Shown here piece by piece: positions 40,337 through 48,293 of a stretch of DNA of 64,000 nt. Under the pieces are notes generated by a model, which saw only the letters and a list, made by a program, of their open reading frames with translations, was not told the origin of the DNA and did no database searches. The stretch spans positions 186,001 through 250,000 of the forward strand of contig MVIG01000002.1 in NCBI GenBank assembly GCA_002086835.1, written 5' to 3'. Numbering within the stretch: the first letter of the stretch is position 1; each line of letters starts with the position of its first letter. The DNA comes from Mycolicibacterium porcinum. Lineage in GTDB: Bacteria > Actinomycetota > Actinomycetes > Mycobacteriales > Mycobacteriaceae. The translations under genes were made by a program, and so were the position numbers.

Positions 40337-40758
40337 CATCAACCGCGGCGACGAGTCCTACACTTCTGCCACCGATTCCGGTACCTGACCCCGATACCGC
40401 GCCGTACTGGGAGGCGCTGAAGAACGGCACGTTGATGCTGTGCCGTTGCGACGACACCGGCAAGTGGATCCATCCACCGTTGGAGCGCAGCCGCTACACC
40501 GGCGGCCCTGTGCATTTCGAGGAGGTCAGCGGCGAAGGCACGGTGTTCAGCTACATCGTGGTGCGCCAGGCACTCGTGCCGGGCCGCGTACCGCCCTACG
40601 TCGTCGGGCTGATCGAGCTCGCCGAACAACCCGGACTGCGGATCAACGCCGTCATCGACGCCGATCCTGCGGACGTACGAATCGGTCAACAAGTCAGGTT
40701 GCGCATCGCCGAGCTCGGGGAAAGTGGCTACCGCATACCCGAATTCGTCCCCAATTAG
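40333..40758 (+). CDS. OB-fold (DUF35) protein with a degenerate zinc ribbon
   Basis: 141 residues. APYWEALKNGTLMLCRCDDT is the entry helix and first knuckle, but the second CxxC knuckle is replaced by HPPLERSRYTGGPV, so zinc binding is probably lost. The OB-fold GTVFSYIVVRQALVPG and PPYVVGLIELAEQPGLRINA is intact. Overlaps the thiolase-like gene by ATGA, the usual genetic linkage of an Ltp/DUF35 complex. Last gene of the A6 operon. Confidence 0.83.
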   Translation: MTSTAATSPTLLPPIPVPDPDTAPYWEALKNGTLMLCRCDDTGKWIHPPLERSRYTGGPVHFEEVSGEGTVFSYIVVRQALVPGRVPPYVVGLIELAEQPGLRINAVIDADPADVRIGQQVRLRIAELGESGYRIPEFVPN

Positions 40759-40791
40759 TTCCGCGAGCACACGCAAGGCAGGTGAGACGGG

Positions 40792-41918
40792 CTAGGCAGT
40801 GAGCAGCGCGCCGGTACCCAGATCGGAATAAGCCTCGGCGAATCGGCCCAACACCGCCTGCACGACCTCTACGGAGTACATCTGGTCGGGCGTGATCGCC
40901 CACATGCAGAATCCCCACGCCGGGCTTTGACGGTAGGCGGTCCACATCTGCTCACGGTCCGGTCCGGTGCGGACACGACACCAGCTTCGGTCAGTCGCGC
41001 CCGGTAGTTGTCGAGCAGTTCACGCTCGTGGCTGCGCCGGAGCTCGGGCGGCAGCGCGCCGATCAACGCGTAGCCGACATCATGTGACCACGAACCTCGA
41101 CGAACCAGTTGCCAGTCGAGGACCCCCATCTGACCGCCCGGCAGTGTGTAGGTGTTGCGCGGATGCGGGTCGCCGTGCAGCAATGTGACCGGACCGGCGG
41201 CGACGGAGGCCTGCAACGCCCAGAACGCCGCTTCCATGGAGTCTGCGTCCTCGCCCGCCGCGTCAAGCAATTCCTTCTTGTACGGAATTTCCAGAAATGC
41301 CCGGATGATCTGGAAACCGTTGGTGCGCAGGAACTGTGCGAATCCTCCGGTCTGGGGATGCTGCAGCCAGGCCAGATCGCCTTCCTCGCGTAGCCGCGGA
41401 CTTTCCCAAAATGGCGCATGCACTCTGCTCAACGTCGCCAACAACTGATCGGCTTGTTCCACGGAGAGACCGGCGACCGCGTCGGGCACCCGGGCGCCTC
41501 GCAGGGTGATGTCCTCGCCGACCACCAGGAACTGGGACGGACCGTCGAGGTGGTCGGCGAAGTAGGTCGTCATGGTCTCGACGTCGAGATCGTTGCGCAG
41601 GTCGCGGTAGAACCTCGTCTCGTCGTCCAGCAGCACGGTACCGCCGCCGCCCTCCGACAGCGACTCGTCTACCGAGGCAGGCAGATTGTGCACAGTACTC
41701 AACTGTGTTTTTACGAAAAGCTGTCGAGGCAGACCGTTTTCGGGCGAGTCGTAGTCGACGTCGAGGTGCAGGTGAGAGGTGGTCCCCTGCCAGGTCCTCC
41801 GTACCCGGATATCGGTGACGGTCACACCGGGATGGGATTGACGCAGCAGGGAGGTCAACATCTGGGGTGTCAGGTCGTCGGGGGATCGCAGGGTCACAGG
41901 TAAGGCTTGGCTCGTCAT
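40792..41918 (-). pseudogene. APH/choline-kinase-like phosphotransferase, frameshifted by a 5-bp duplication
   Basis: The frame from ATG 41918 (GAGG upstream; 41924 also possible) encodes LLHGDPHPRNTY (HxDxxxxN catalytic loop) and GVLDWQLVRRGSWSHDVGYA, as in the aminoglycoside-phosphotransferase family. After VVSAPDR it runs out of frame to a stop at 40869. GGTCC is repeated in tandem at 40956-40965. Removing one copy restores EQMWTAYRQSPAWGFCMWAI and a normal C-terminus ending at 40792-40794, about 375 residues. As written, roughly 53 native C-terminal residues are lost. The kinase core is intact, so partial activity or a sequencing error cannot be excluded. Operator A7 is 26 bp upstream. 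Confidence 0.82.
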
Positions 41919-41944
41919 CGGCATCCTCGTTCAAGCGTCAAACA

Positions 41945-41960
41945 TGACAGTCAACTGTCA
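41945..41960. promoter_or_regulatory. Operator motif A, site A7
   Basis: TGACAGTCAACTGTCA, a perfect palindrome apart from the centre, 26 bp before the phosphotransferase start on the minus strand. It is the last operator A copy in the window. Confidence 0.8.
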
Positions 41961-42018
41961 CACTAGCAGGATGAGTGGCGGCCGCGGTCGAAATGCCGTG
42001 GCGGCTCCGCGCCAGAGG

Positions 42019-42486
42019 TCAGGCCGTGGCGCTCGCGCCGGCCGGACGGAACAGCGGCAGCCAAACCCGACTTTCCTCGGCACCCGAGAGGGCGGTCCAG
42101 TCCTCGAAGAACACCTCGACGGCCATGCCGATTCGAATGTCGTCCTCCGACACTCCCACCACATTGGTGATCAGTCGGACATCGGGTTCGTCCTCGAGTT
42201 CCACCATCGCCACGATGTAGGGCGGCTCGAAGCCGGGGACCCACGGCTGGCGGTTCACCGTATAGGTCGCCACCTTCCCGCGCCCGGAGACCGGTTCGGG
42301 CGCGACATCGGTGCTGCGGCAGCGCCAGCAAGCTGGGCCGGGGGGATGGAAGAAGTGCCCGCAGCCATGGCAGCGGTTGATCAGCAGCTCACCCCGTTCG
42401 CCCCCGGTCCAGAAGGCCCGCGATTCGGCGGTCGGACTCGGTGCCAGCCGAAGCTGCGGCCGCTGGTACCCGGTATCTACTGTCAC
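42019..42486 (-). CDS. Zn-ribbon/OB-fold (DUF35) protein
   Basis: 155 residues. Both zinc knuckles are present in CHGCGHFFHPPGPACWRC at about 39-56, with the OB-fold following (GKVATYTVNRQPWVPG, PPYIVAMVELEDEPDVRLIT). Unlike the 40333 protein, the zinc site is complete. It stands alone on this strand (58 bp from the A7 operator, 61 bp from the SDR stop), so its thiolase or hydratase partner may be the 39200 protein. Confidence 0.85.
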   Translation of the reverse strand: MTVDTGYQRPQLRLAPSPTAESRAFWTGGERGELLINRCHGCGHFFHPPGPACWRCRSTDVAPEPVSGRGKVATYTVNRQPWVPGFEPPYIVAMVELEDEPDVRLITNVVGVSEDDIRIGMAVEVFFEDWTALSGAEESRVWLPLFRPAGASATA

Positions 42487-42547
42487 TTCGTGCCTCCCGT
42501 GGTGCTGAGCGACCGGGTTATGACCCGTCGCTGAATGTGGTCGATGC

Positions 42548-43366
42548 TCACAGCGCTCCCTGCCACTGGCAGCCGGTCAGTTCCGCAGACAGGTCCCACA
42601 GTCGGCGTGCGCTGCCAGGGTCGAGGGCCTTGTCTTTGAGCTTGGTGGGCTTCGGCTTGCCCCATTGGTGCATGAGTCCGCGCGGGGCGAGGTAGGTCCC
42701 GTTGGGCAGTGTCGTGGTGATCGCCTGAATGGTGGAACGCGCACCGTCTGCCGGGCTTTGAGCGACATGCGGGGAGATCACTCGGCCGGCCCACTGCAGT
42801 ACGCCCGAACCGTCACGGGTGATCGACGTGTTCGTCATCCCCGGATCCGAGGCGTAGGCGGTCACTCCGCGCGCCGTCAACTCACGCACGAACAACAGGT
42901 TTGCCAGCTTCGATTCCCCGTACGCCGCCCATGGGTTGTAGCGACGCCGCTCCCAGTTCAGATCATCGAAGTGAATCCGTGCAGTCGAATAGTTGGTGCT
43001 GGCCACCGACACCACCCGATTGAGGATTCGGTCCCCGAGCAGGCACGTCAAGGCGAAGTGTCCGAGGTGGTTGGTACCCATATGGGCTTCGAACCCGTCA
43101 GTGGTCCGAGTAAGTGGCAGGCCCAGTACGCCCGCGTTGTTCACCAGCACGTCGACAGAATCGACGGTGTCGGCGAATTTGCGCACACTGGTCAGATCCG
43201 CCAGGTCGAGTTCGCGTACATCGACGTCACCCGACATCGATGCCGCGGCCTCGTGTCCTTTGTCGAGGGTTCGGCAGGCGATCACCACCTCGTGGCCTGC
43301 CGCGACCAGCGCGGCCGCGGTTGCTCGGCCGACACCACTGTTTCCACCCGTGACGATGATCCGCAC
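42548..43366 (-). CDS. SDR oxidoreductase, retinol-dehydrogenase-like
   Basis: 272 residues. IIVTGGNSGVGRATAAALV is the TGxxxGxG cofactor motif; VLVNNAGVLGLPLTRTTDG, SVASTNYS and YGESKLANLLFVREL (catalytic Tyr-Lys) follow. The last third (SPADGARSTIQAITTTLPNG, GKPKPTKLKDKALD) is typical of the RDH/WWOX-like subgroup that oxidises lipophilic alcohols or reduces ketones. Divergent from the thioesterase gene across an AT-rich palindrome. Confidence 0.87.
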   Translation of the reverse strand: MRIIVTGGNSGVGRATAAALVAAGHEVVIACRTLDKGHEAAASMSGDVDVRELDLADLTSVRKFADTVDSVDVLVNNAGVLGLPLTRTTDGFEAHMGTNHLGHFALTCLLGDRILNRVVSVASTNYSTARIHFDDLNWERRRYNPWAAYGESKLANLLFVRELTARGVTAYASDPGMTNTSITRDGSGVLQWAGRVISPHVAQSPADGARSTIQAITTTLPNGTYLAPRGLMHQWGKPKPTKLKDKALDPGSARRLWDLSAELTGCQWQGAL

Positions 43367-43399
43367 GTTGTCGCGCCCTCCTCCGCACCATGTTTCACA

Positions 43400-43420
43400 A
43401 ACAGTAAACTATTTAGTGTT
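43400..43420. promoter_or_regulatory. 21-bp AT-rich dyad between SDR and thioesterase genes
   Basis: Outer arms AACA/TGTT and inner TAAA/TTTA give a palindrome with matching pairs except at two flanking positions and the centre (43400-43420). It is positioned to control both divergent genes. Similar TAAA...TTTA composition to the site at 27054. Confidence 0.45.
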
Positions 43421-43446
43421 TTCGTGACACGGTGATTGGGAGTCGA

Positions 43447-44295
43447 ATGCTAGTAACGCTCGCGGATGTGTTGAACCTGTTCGAGCTCTCAGCTCTCGGG
43501 CCTGACACCTTTGAAGGCACTCAGCCTGATCCGCCGAACCACCACATCGTCGGTGGGCAGATCGCCGCGCAAGCGTTGATGGCGGCCAGCAGGACTGTGC
43601 AGGGGCGTCACCCGCACAGTCTGCATGTGTACTTCCTGCGCCGTGGCGACGCGCGCTCGCCAGTTCGGTTCGAGGTCGCCCGACTGCGCGACGGCGGCAC
43701 GTTCTCGTCCCGCCGGATCTCTGCCACCCAGGATGGTGAGGTGCTGATGGAGGGTCTCGCGTCGTTCACCACGGGCGTCGTGTCGGCCGCCTACCAGCGC
43801 ACGATGCCCTCGGCGCCCCCGCCGGAGTCGTTGACACCCATCGAGGAGCAACTGGCGCCTTACGCCGAGGAGTTCGGCGGGTGGTGGGTCGACGAACGGC
43901 CATTCGACGTCAGGTACGTCGATCCGCCGCCGCGTATAGCAATGGACTCGGCCGAACAGGCTGGGCCGGTCAGCCGGATCTGGCTGCGAGCCAGGGGTGT
44001 AATTCCGGAGGATCTTGTTCTGAACAGCTGCGTGCTCACCCTGCAGAGCGCCCTCACGCCGGTGGAGACCACGCTCGGACCGATGCGAAAGTCGCAGTAT
44101 GACATCTCGGCCCTGCTCGATCACACAGTGTGGTTCCACCGCCCTGCGGACTTCTCGGACTGGCTTTTCTACGAACAGACCTCGCCCGCGGGGGTTGCCG
44201 GACGGGCTCTGGCGACAGGCACGATCTATAACCGGGCCGGCGATCTGGTGTGCTCGGCCGCCCAGGAGATCTATTTCCCGCCGCCTCGCGTGTAG
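43447..44295 (+). CDS. Acyl-CoA thioesterase II (TesB-like)
   Basis: 282 residues from ATG 43447 with GGGAG upstream; GTG 43432 is possible. Double hot-dog: FEGTQPDPPNHHIVGGQIAA and SLHVYFLRRGDARSPVRFEV in the first half, DHTVWFHRPADFSDWLFYEQ with SPAGVAGRALATG in the second. These are the TesB signature regions, with Asp, Thr and Gln active-site residues expected in HHIVGGQ, LHVYFLR and DHTVWFH. It hydrolyses acyl-CoA esters, releasing stalled CoA intermediates. Confidence 0.9.
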   Translation: MLVTLADVLNLFELSALGPDTFEGTQPDPPNHHIVGGQIAAQALMAASRTVQGRHPHSLHVYFLRRGDARSPVRFEVARLRDGGTFSSRRISATQDGEVLMEGLASFTTGVVSAAYQRTMPSAPPPESLTPIEEQLAPYAEEFGGWWVDERPFDVRYVDPPPRIAMDSAEQAGPVSRIWLRARGVIPEDLVLNSCVLTLQSALTPVETTLGPMRKSQYDISALLDHTVWFHRPADFSDWLFYEQTSPAGVAGRALATGTIYNRAGDLVCSAAQEIYFPPPRV

Positions 44296-44303
44296 TTAGC
44301 CTA

Positions 44304-44309
44304 TATAAT
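44304..44309 (+). promoter_or_regulatory. TATAAT -10 element before the methyltransferase
   Basis: A perfect TATAAT in an AT-rich stretch 51 bp upstream of the ATG at 44360, which is preceded by AAGGGG. No clear -35 element is seen, common for actinobacterial promoters. Confidence 0.4.
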
Positions 44310-44359
44310 AATTTGCAGTCCATCCGTAGTGTGCGGACGAAGACGCCGAAGGGGCAAGC

Positions 44360-45301
44360 ATGGCTAGAACAGAGAACGACACGTGGGACATCAACGAGAG
44401 TGTGGGTGCCACCGCCTTGGGTGTCGCGGCGGGTCGGGCTGCAGAGACAAATAGCGAGAACCCGCTGATCCGCGATCCGTACGCACAGATGTTTCTGGAG
44501 GCCGCCGGCGACGGTCTCTGGAACATGTACCTGCGGCCGGAAGAATCGCCCGCTGAACTGGCGGAGCTCGACCCGCGCTTCAAAGAGCGGATGCAGGCGA
44601 TGATGGGCTACACCGCCTCACGCACATTGTTCTTCGACGACTTCTTCACTGATGCGGCAGCCAGCGGTATCCGGCAGTCGGTGATCCTGGCGGCAGGCCT
44701 GGATGCACGGGCTTGGCGGTTGGATTGGCCCGCGGGCAGCGTGGTGTACGAGATCGATCAACCCAAGGTGCTGGACTTCAAGTTCGCGACCCTCGAAGCG
44801 CGGGGGGTAACCCCGCTGGCGACGTATGTAGGTGTTCCGATCGATCTGCGTAACGACTGGCCGGCGGCCCTGCGCGCGGCTGGTTTCGATCCTGCGGCGC
44901 CGACCGCGTGGTCGGCCGAAGGGCTGTTGCCTTACCTGACGGCCGACGCGCAGGACGTTCTGTTCGAGCGGATCACGGAGCTGAGCGCGCCGGGCAGCCG
45001 GGTGGCGGTGGAGGCGTTCAGCAATGAGTTCTTCAGCGCCGAGAGCTTCGCGCGCCGCGAGGAGCAGATGCAGCGGTACCGCGAAGCGGCGGCCAAGCTG
45101 GGCCGGGAGGATATCGCCGCGTCCGGCAATCTGCTCTACGAGGAGGAGCGCACCGAAGTCGTCGACTGGCTCACCGCACATGGTTGGCAAGCCACCGGTG
45201 TGAGCGCAGTCGACCTGCTGGCCCGCAATGACCGTTCCATACCAGCCGGTCTGGACGACGGAATTCCTGAGAGCATCTTCGTCGATGGGCGATTGAGCTG
45301 A
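44360..45301 (+). CDS. Class I SAM-dependent methyltransferase, mycobacterial TIGR00027-like family
   Basis: 313 residues. [20 protein letters not shown] is the family N-terminus, [17 protein letters not shown] follows, and the SAM motifs are [31 protein letters not shown] and [16 protein letters not shown]. Mycobacteria carry many paralogues (for example the Rv0726c type), thought to methylate O- or carboxyl groups on lipids or secondary metabolites. No partner gene fixes the substrate. Confidence 0.9.
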   Translation: MARTENDTWDINESVGATALGVAAGRAAETNSENPLIRDPYAQMFLEAAGDGLWNMYLRPEESPAELAELDPRFKERMQAMMGYTASRTLFFDDFFTDAAASGIRQSVILAAGLDARAWRLDWPAGSVVYEIDQPKVLDFKFATLEARGVTPLATYVGVPIDLRNDWPAALRAAGFDPAAPTAWSAEGLLPYLTADAQDVLFERITELSAPGSRVAVEAFSNEFFSAESFARREEQMQRYREAAAKLGREDIAASGNLLYEEERTEVVDWLTAHGWQATGVSAVDLLARNDRSIPAGLDDGIPESIFVDGRLS

Positions 45302-45311
45302 GGCTCCGCGG

Positions 45312-46160
45312 CTACGGGCCGGTGTACCCGGGCGGGTTGGGGGTGTCCACCCACAGGTCGACACCGAGGTCCGAGCCTGGCACGCAGTCGTAGACCGACA
45401 GGTCGGTCACGCCGTTCGCGAGCAGTACGTCCTCACACAGCAGGCTCTGCCCGGTGTACTCCCGCGCGGGCTTGTTGAAGATCGCGTAGGCCGCGTCGGC
45501 GTACACGTCGGGCTTGCGGGCCCGGCCCATCGCCTCGTCGCCCCCGAGCAGGTTCTGCACCGCCGCGGTGGCCACCAGGGTGCGCGGCCACAGAGTGTTG
45601 GACGCGATGCCGGCTTCGCGCATCTCCTCGGCGATACCCAACGCGCACAACGTCATTCCGAACTTCGCCATCATGTAGGCGGTCGGCTTGAGCCACTCGG
45701 ACTCCAGCCGGATCGGCGGGGACAGGGTGAGGATGTGCGGGTTCTCCCGGCCCTTCATGTGCGGGATACAGGCCTGCGACACGGCGTAGGTGCCGCGGAT
45801 CTGGATGCCGTTCATCAGGTCGAAGCGCTTGAGCGGTACTTCTTCGATGGAGCCGAGGTTGATGGCCGAGGCGTTGTTGACGCAGAGGTCGATGCCGCCG
45901 AACTGCTCGACGGCCTTGGCGACTGCGGCGGCAACCGAGTCGCCGTCGCGGACGTCGCCGACGATCGGCAGGGCCTGCCCGCCGGCCTCCTCGATCTCCT
46001 TGGCAGCGGTGTAGACGGTGCCTTCGAGCTTGGGATGGGGTTCGGCAGTCTTGGCGACCAGCGCGATGTTGGCGCCGTCGGCAGCGGCCTTCTTGGCGAT
46101 GGCCAGGCCGATACCGCGGCTGGCGCCGGAGATGAACATGGTCTTCCCGGAAAGCGGCAT
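45312..46160 (-). CDS. SDR oxidoreductase, HSDL2-like
   Basis: 282 residues. MFISGASRGIGLAIAKKAAA cofactor motif, NNASAINLGSIEEVPLKRFD, then ILTLSPPIRL and the catalytic AYMMAKFGMTLCALGIAEEM; TLWPRTLVATAAVQNLLGG is the HSDL2-type segment. The usual NNAG reads NNAS and the catalytic Ser context is LSPP, both typical of this subgroup rather than defects. Human HSDL2 is peroxisomal with fatty-acid links; the substrate here is unknown. It converges with the methyltransferase, 10 bp apart. Confidence 0.88.
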   Translation of the reverse strand: MPLSGKTMFISGASRGIGLAIAKKAAADGANIALVAKTAEPHPKLEGTVYTAAKEIEEAGGQALPIVGDVRDGDSVAAAVAKAVEQFGGIDLCVNNASAINLGSIEEVPLKRFDLMNGIQIRGTYAVSQACIPHMKGRENPHILTLSPPIRLESEWLKPTAYMMAKFGMTLCALGIAEEMREAGIASNTLWPRTLVATAAVQNLLGGDEAMGRARKPDVYADAAYAIFNKPAREYTGQSLLCEDVLLANGVTDLSVYDCVPGSDLGVDLWVDTPNPPGYTGP

Positions 46161-46295
46161 GTAGGTCCTCCTGGAGGTTGAGTGTGCGCTGAGCTTGGCG
46201 CCGGGGCGGGTGAGGGGGCGAATGGTTCGTGCCGACGCGCTCCCATCCCGACGCAGGCTTCAAGCCACTGAAAGATAAACAGTTAAATAGTTATT

Positions 46296-46323
46296 ACATT
46301 GTCGGATTGCAACAATACAATGT
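46296..46323. promoter_or_regulatory. ACATTGT...ACAATGT inverted repeat upstream of the SDR
   Basis: Perfect 7-bp arms (46296-46302, 46317-46323) around 14 bp, with an inner TTGCAA-type centre, 136 bp before the SDR start and close to AT-rich promoter-like sequence. Possible regulator site. Confidence 0.4.
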
Positions 46324-46359
46324 TCCGAAAGCGGCTCGGCGGAGGGGGAGGGGTGGAAT

Positions 46360-46584
46360 ATGGACCCGAATCCTGACTACGACGCGAGCGACGAGGTCGA
46401 GTACTTCTTCAACTGGTTACCGTGGGCATTGCGAGGCGTGTATCCGCCACCGGGCCTACCCGCCGACCTAGTCCAAACGGGACCGCGACCCCACCCGGTG
46501 GCCTTGCCGCCGTTGAGGTCAACAAGTACGCGATTGCCTCCCGCTGCCCGAATCGTCCACGCGCTCAATAGGTCAGGCGTGTGA
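46360..46584 (+). CDS. Small hypothetical protein (doubtful)
   Basis: 74 codons starting MDPNPDYDASDEVEYFFNWL, then a Pro/Arg-rich tail. A purine-rich run GGAGGGGGAGGGG directly precedes the ATG and is the only support. The N-terminal half looks acidic and structured, the C-terminal half like out-of-frame GC-rich sequence, so this may be a truncated gene. No family recognised. Confidence 0.25.
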   Translation: MDPNPDYDASDEVEYFFNWLPWALRGVYPPPGLPADLVQTGPRPHPVALPPLRSTSTRLPPAARIVHALNRSGV

Positions 46585-46750
46585 GGCGCTGGTACTTCGC
46601 GATACGCGGGACCGATATGCGCGGAATGCCCACTGTGGGAAGGGGGTTCGGAGGTGAACAGTATTACTGTCGGTAAATCGATCGTGACGCGATTCCGGTT
46701 GAACCAATCGGGTGTCCCAGGCTTGACCCATCGCCGTCATGGCGTGCGTG

Positions 46751-46779
46751 CGCCCCGGCGGATGAAATCCACCGGGGCG
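46751..46779 (-). terminator. GC-rich hairpin downstream of the acyl-CoA dehydrogenase-like gene
   Basis: Arms CGCCCCGG (46751-46758) and CCGGGGCG (46772-46779) around a 13-nt loop, 22 bp after the stop at 46802 on the minus strand. No T-run, so the efficiency is uncertain. Confidence 0.5.
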
Positions 46780-46801
46780 TCGGACACTGACGCCGCGTCG
46801 T

Positions 46802-48037
46802 TTACTTGGCCGCAGCCTGCTCGAGTAGAAACTGGCCGACGTAGGTGCGAGTCTGGTCAGCATTGAGCGGCTGGAACATCGATGCCGCCGAATCGCGGTA
46901 GAGCCGCTCGAAGATGGTGCCTTTTCGGAAGGACGAGCCGCCGACGAGGCTCATGGCATGCCGCGACATATGCATGACGTTGTCGGCGACGAACGTCTTG
47001 GCCAGGCCGAGGTAGGGGAATCGCAGCTCCGGCGCCCAGAGTTTGTCCTTGCCTTCGATCTGCTCCTGGCAGGTCTGGTAGAGAACGCGACGCGACATCT
47101 CGACCCGGGAGGCCATGTCGCCGATACCGTCGATGATGTGTCCGACGCTCTTGACCTCAGTGTCGGCGGCGACGATGGCCCCGAAAGTGGCGCCAAGGTG
47201 CTTCTTCGACAGGACGGCCACCGACTCTTCCAGAATCCGCTGCTGCATACCGAGATAGATGCTGGCGAACATCAGTGACGCCCACTCGAGCACACCGAAA
47301 GCGCCGGCACGCCAAGGCGAGACGAAACCGTCCTCGGGCACGAAGTATCCGTCGAACACGATGGTCTGGGTTCCGGTGGCGTGCATACCGAGTGCGTTCC
47401 AGGTCTTCTCAATCCGGATTCCGTCGCCGATACCGTTCTTGTCGACCTTGAAGTCGCCGATGAACAGTTTCTCGGCGGCGATCCGGCCTTCGAAAGTCTC
47501 TGGGAGGTTGCCGTCGGCATCGGTTTCGGTGGCATTGGTGGTGATGATGTCTGCGGCCTCACATAACGTGCCCCAGGTCTTCTTGCCGTAGATCTTCCAG
47601 CCGCCACCGGCCTGCGGTACAGCCTTCATGTCGGCCAGACCGGAGAAGCCGGCGCGCTGCTCGGAGAACGGCCCGAACATCAGCTCGCCGTCGGCGACGC
47701 GGCCCAACCAGTACTTGTTCTGCTCATCAGTCATCAGGTTTCCGGCAATGCCGACCATTATGTAGTGCATGTTGTAAGCGAGCGTGATCGCCGAGTCACC
47801 CCGTGACAGCTCCGAGACGATCTTCGATACCTGAAGGATGTTGGCACCGGGTCCGCCAAATGCCTTCGGCACGGGTAGCGCGCCCAACCCGGATTTTTTG
47901 AAGACATCGATCGACGGGTAAGCGAACGTGTTCTCCACGTCGTACTTCGGGCCGATCTCGCGGAAGAATTCAGAGACCTTCTGCGCCTTGGCGAAGTAGG
48001 GCTCGAAGTCTTCGTCGGTCAGATCTTGTTCCAACAT
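46802..48037 (-). CDS. Acyl-CoA dehydrogenase superfamily flavoprotein
   Basis: 411 residues. YPSIDVFKKSGLGALPVPKA, GDSAITLAYNMHYIMVGIAG, then FGPFSEQRAGFSGLADMKAV and WKIYGKKTWGTLCEAADIIT; the C-terminus has MSLVGGSSFRKGTIFERLYR. The mid-domain and the GGSSFRKG ending are closer to flavin-dependent monooxygenase members of the superfamily (HsaA/DszC-like) than to fatty-acid dehydrogenases such as MCAD, because the catalytic Glu motif is absent. It may therefore use reduced flavin from the reductase at 52876. It is divergent from the NTF2-type operon at 48294. Confidence 0.83.
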   Translation of the reverse strand: MLEQDLTDEDFEPYFAKAQKVSEFFREIGPKYDVENTFAYPSIDVFKKSGLGALPVPKAFGGPGANILQVSKIVSELSRGDSAITLAYNMHYIMVGIAGNLMTDEQNKYWLGRVADGELMFGPFSEQRAGFSGLADMKAVPQAGGGWKIYGKKTWGTLCEAADIITTNATETDADGNLPETFEGRIAAEKLFIGDFKVDKNGIGDGIRIEKTWNALGMHATGTQTIVFDGYFVPEDGFVSPWRAGAFGVLEWASLMFASIYLGMQQRILEESVAVLSKKHLGATFGAIVAADTEVKSVGHIIDGIGDMASRVEMSRRVLYQTCQEQIEGKDKLWAPELRFPYLGLAKTFVADNVMHMSRHAMSLVGGSSFRKGTIFERLYRDSAASMFQPLNADQTRTYVGQFLLEQAAAK

Positions 48038-48293
48038 GGTTACTCCCTATAGCTATTGGTGTCCGGTCGTCCACATGCTGCTCCGGCCACTAGGGCTGCA
48101 CACCTCTCCCAAGGGGGAACTCGCTCCGGCATCGGAGGAGACCGTCTCGCTGACAGAGATATGGGGCAGCAGGATCATGTCCCCCCTACGGGCAGGTGGT
48201 TTCCTCCCCCCGGTAGTCGCCGCGGCAGGCGCACGATCCATAGCCTCGAAACCTGTCCAACGTGCATTTCAATGCGAGGAGTTGAACTTTCCG
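48038..48293. promoter_or_regulatory. 256-bp divergent regulatory region with C-rich repeated motifs
   Basis: Lies between the flavoprotein (48037, minus) and NTF2-like (48294, plus) starts. Two CCCCCC runs followed by TAC (48181-48189) or GGTAG (48206-48216) are spaced 25 bp; TCCCAAGGGGGA near 48107 is roughly palindromic. These could be sites for the LuxR-type pair encoded at 53399-55674, but no binding evidence exists. The plus-strand frame is open throughout but reads no known N-terminus. Confidence 0.4.

Larger units (their letters stand above)
46161..46801. other. 641-bp gene-poor gap between SDR and acyl-CoA dehydrogenase-like genes
   Basis: Holds the upstream region of the SDR at 45312 (AT-rich near 46270-46300), an inverted repeat (46296-46323), a doubtful small ORF (46360-46584) and a hairpin (46751-46779). 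A short GTG-started frame at 46654 (GGAGGTG before it) has no recognisable product. Nothing else is supported. Confidence 0.6.

Noticed and set aside
48036-48293. N-terminal extension of the first NTF2-like protein
   Set aside because: 86 extra codons through a C-rich intergenic region with no NTF2 pattern; the fold starts right after ATG 48294.
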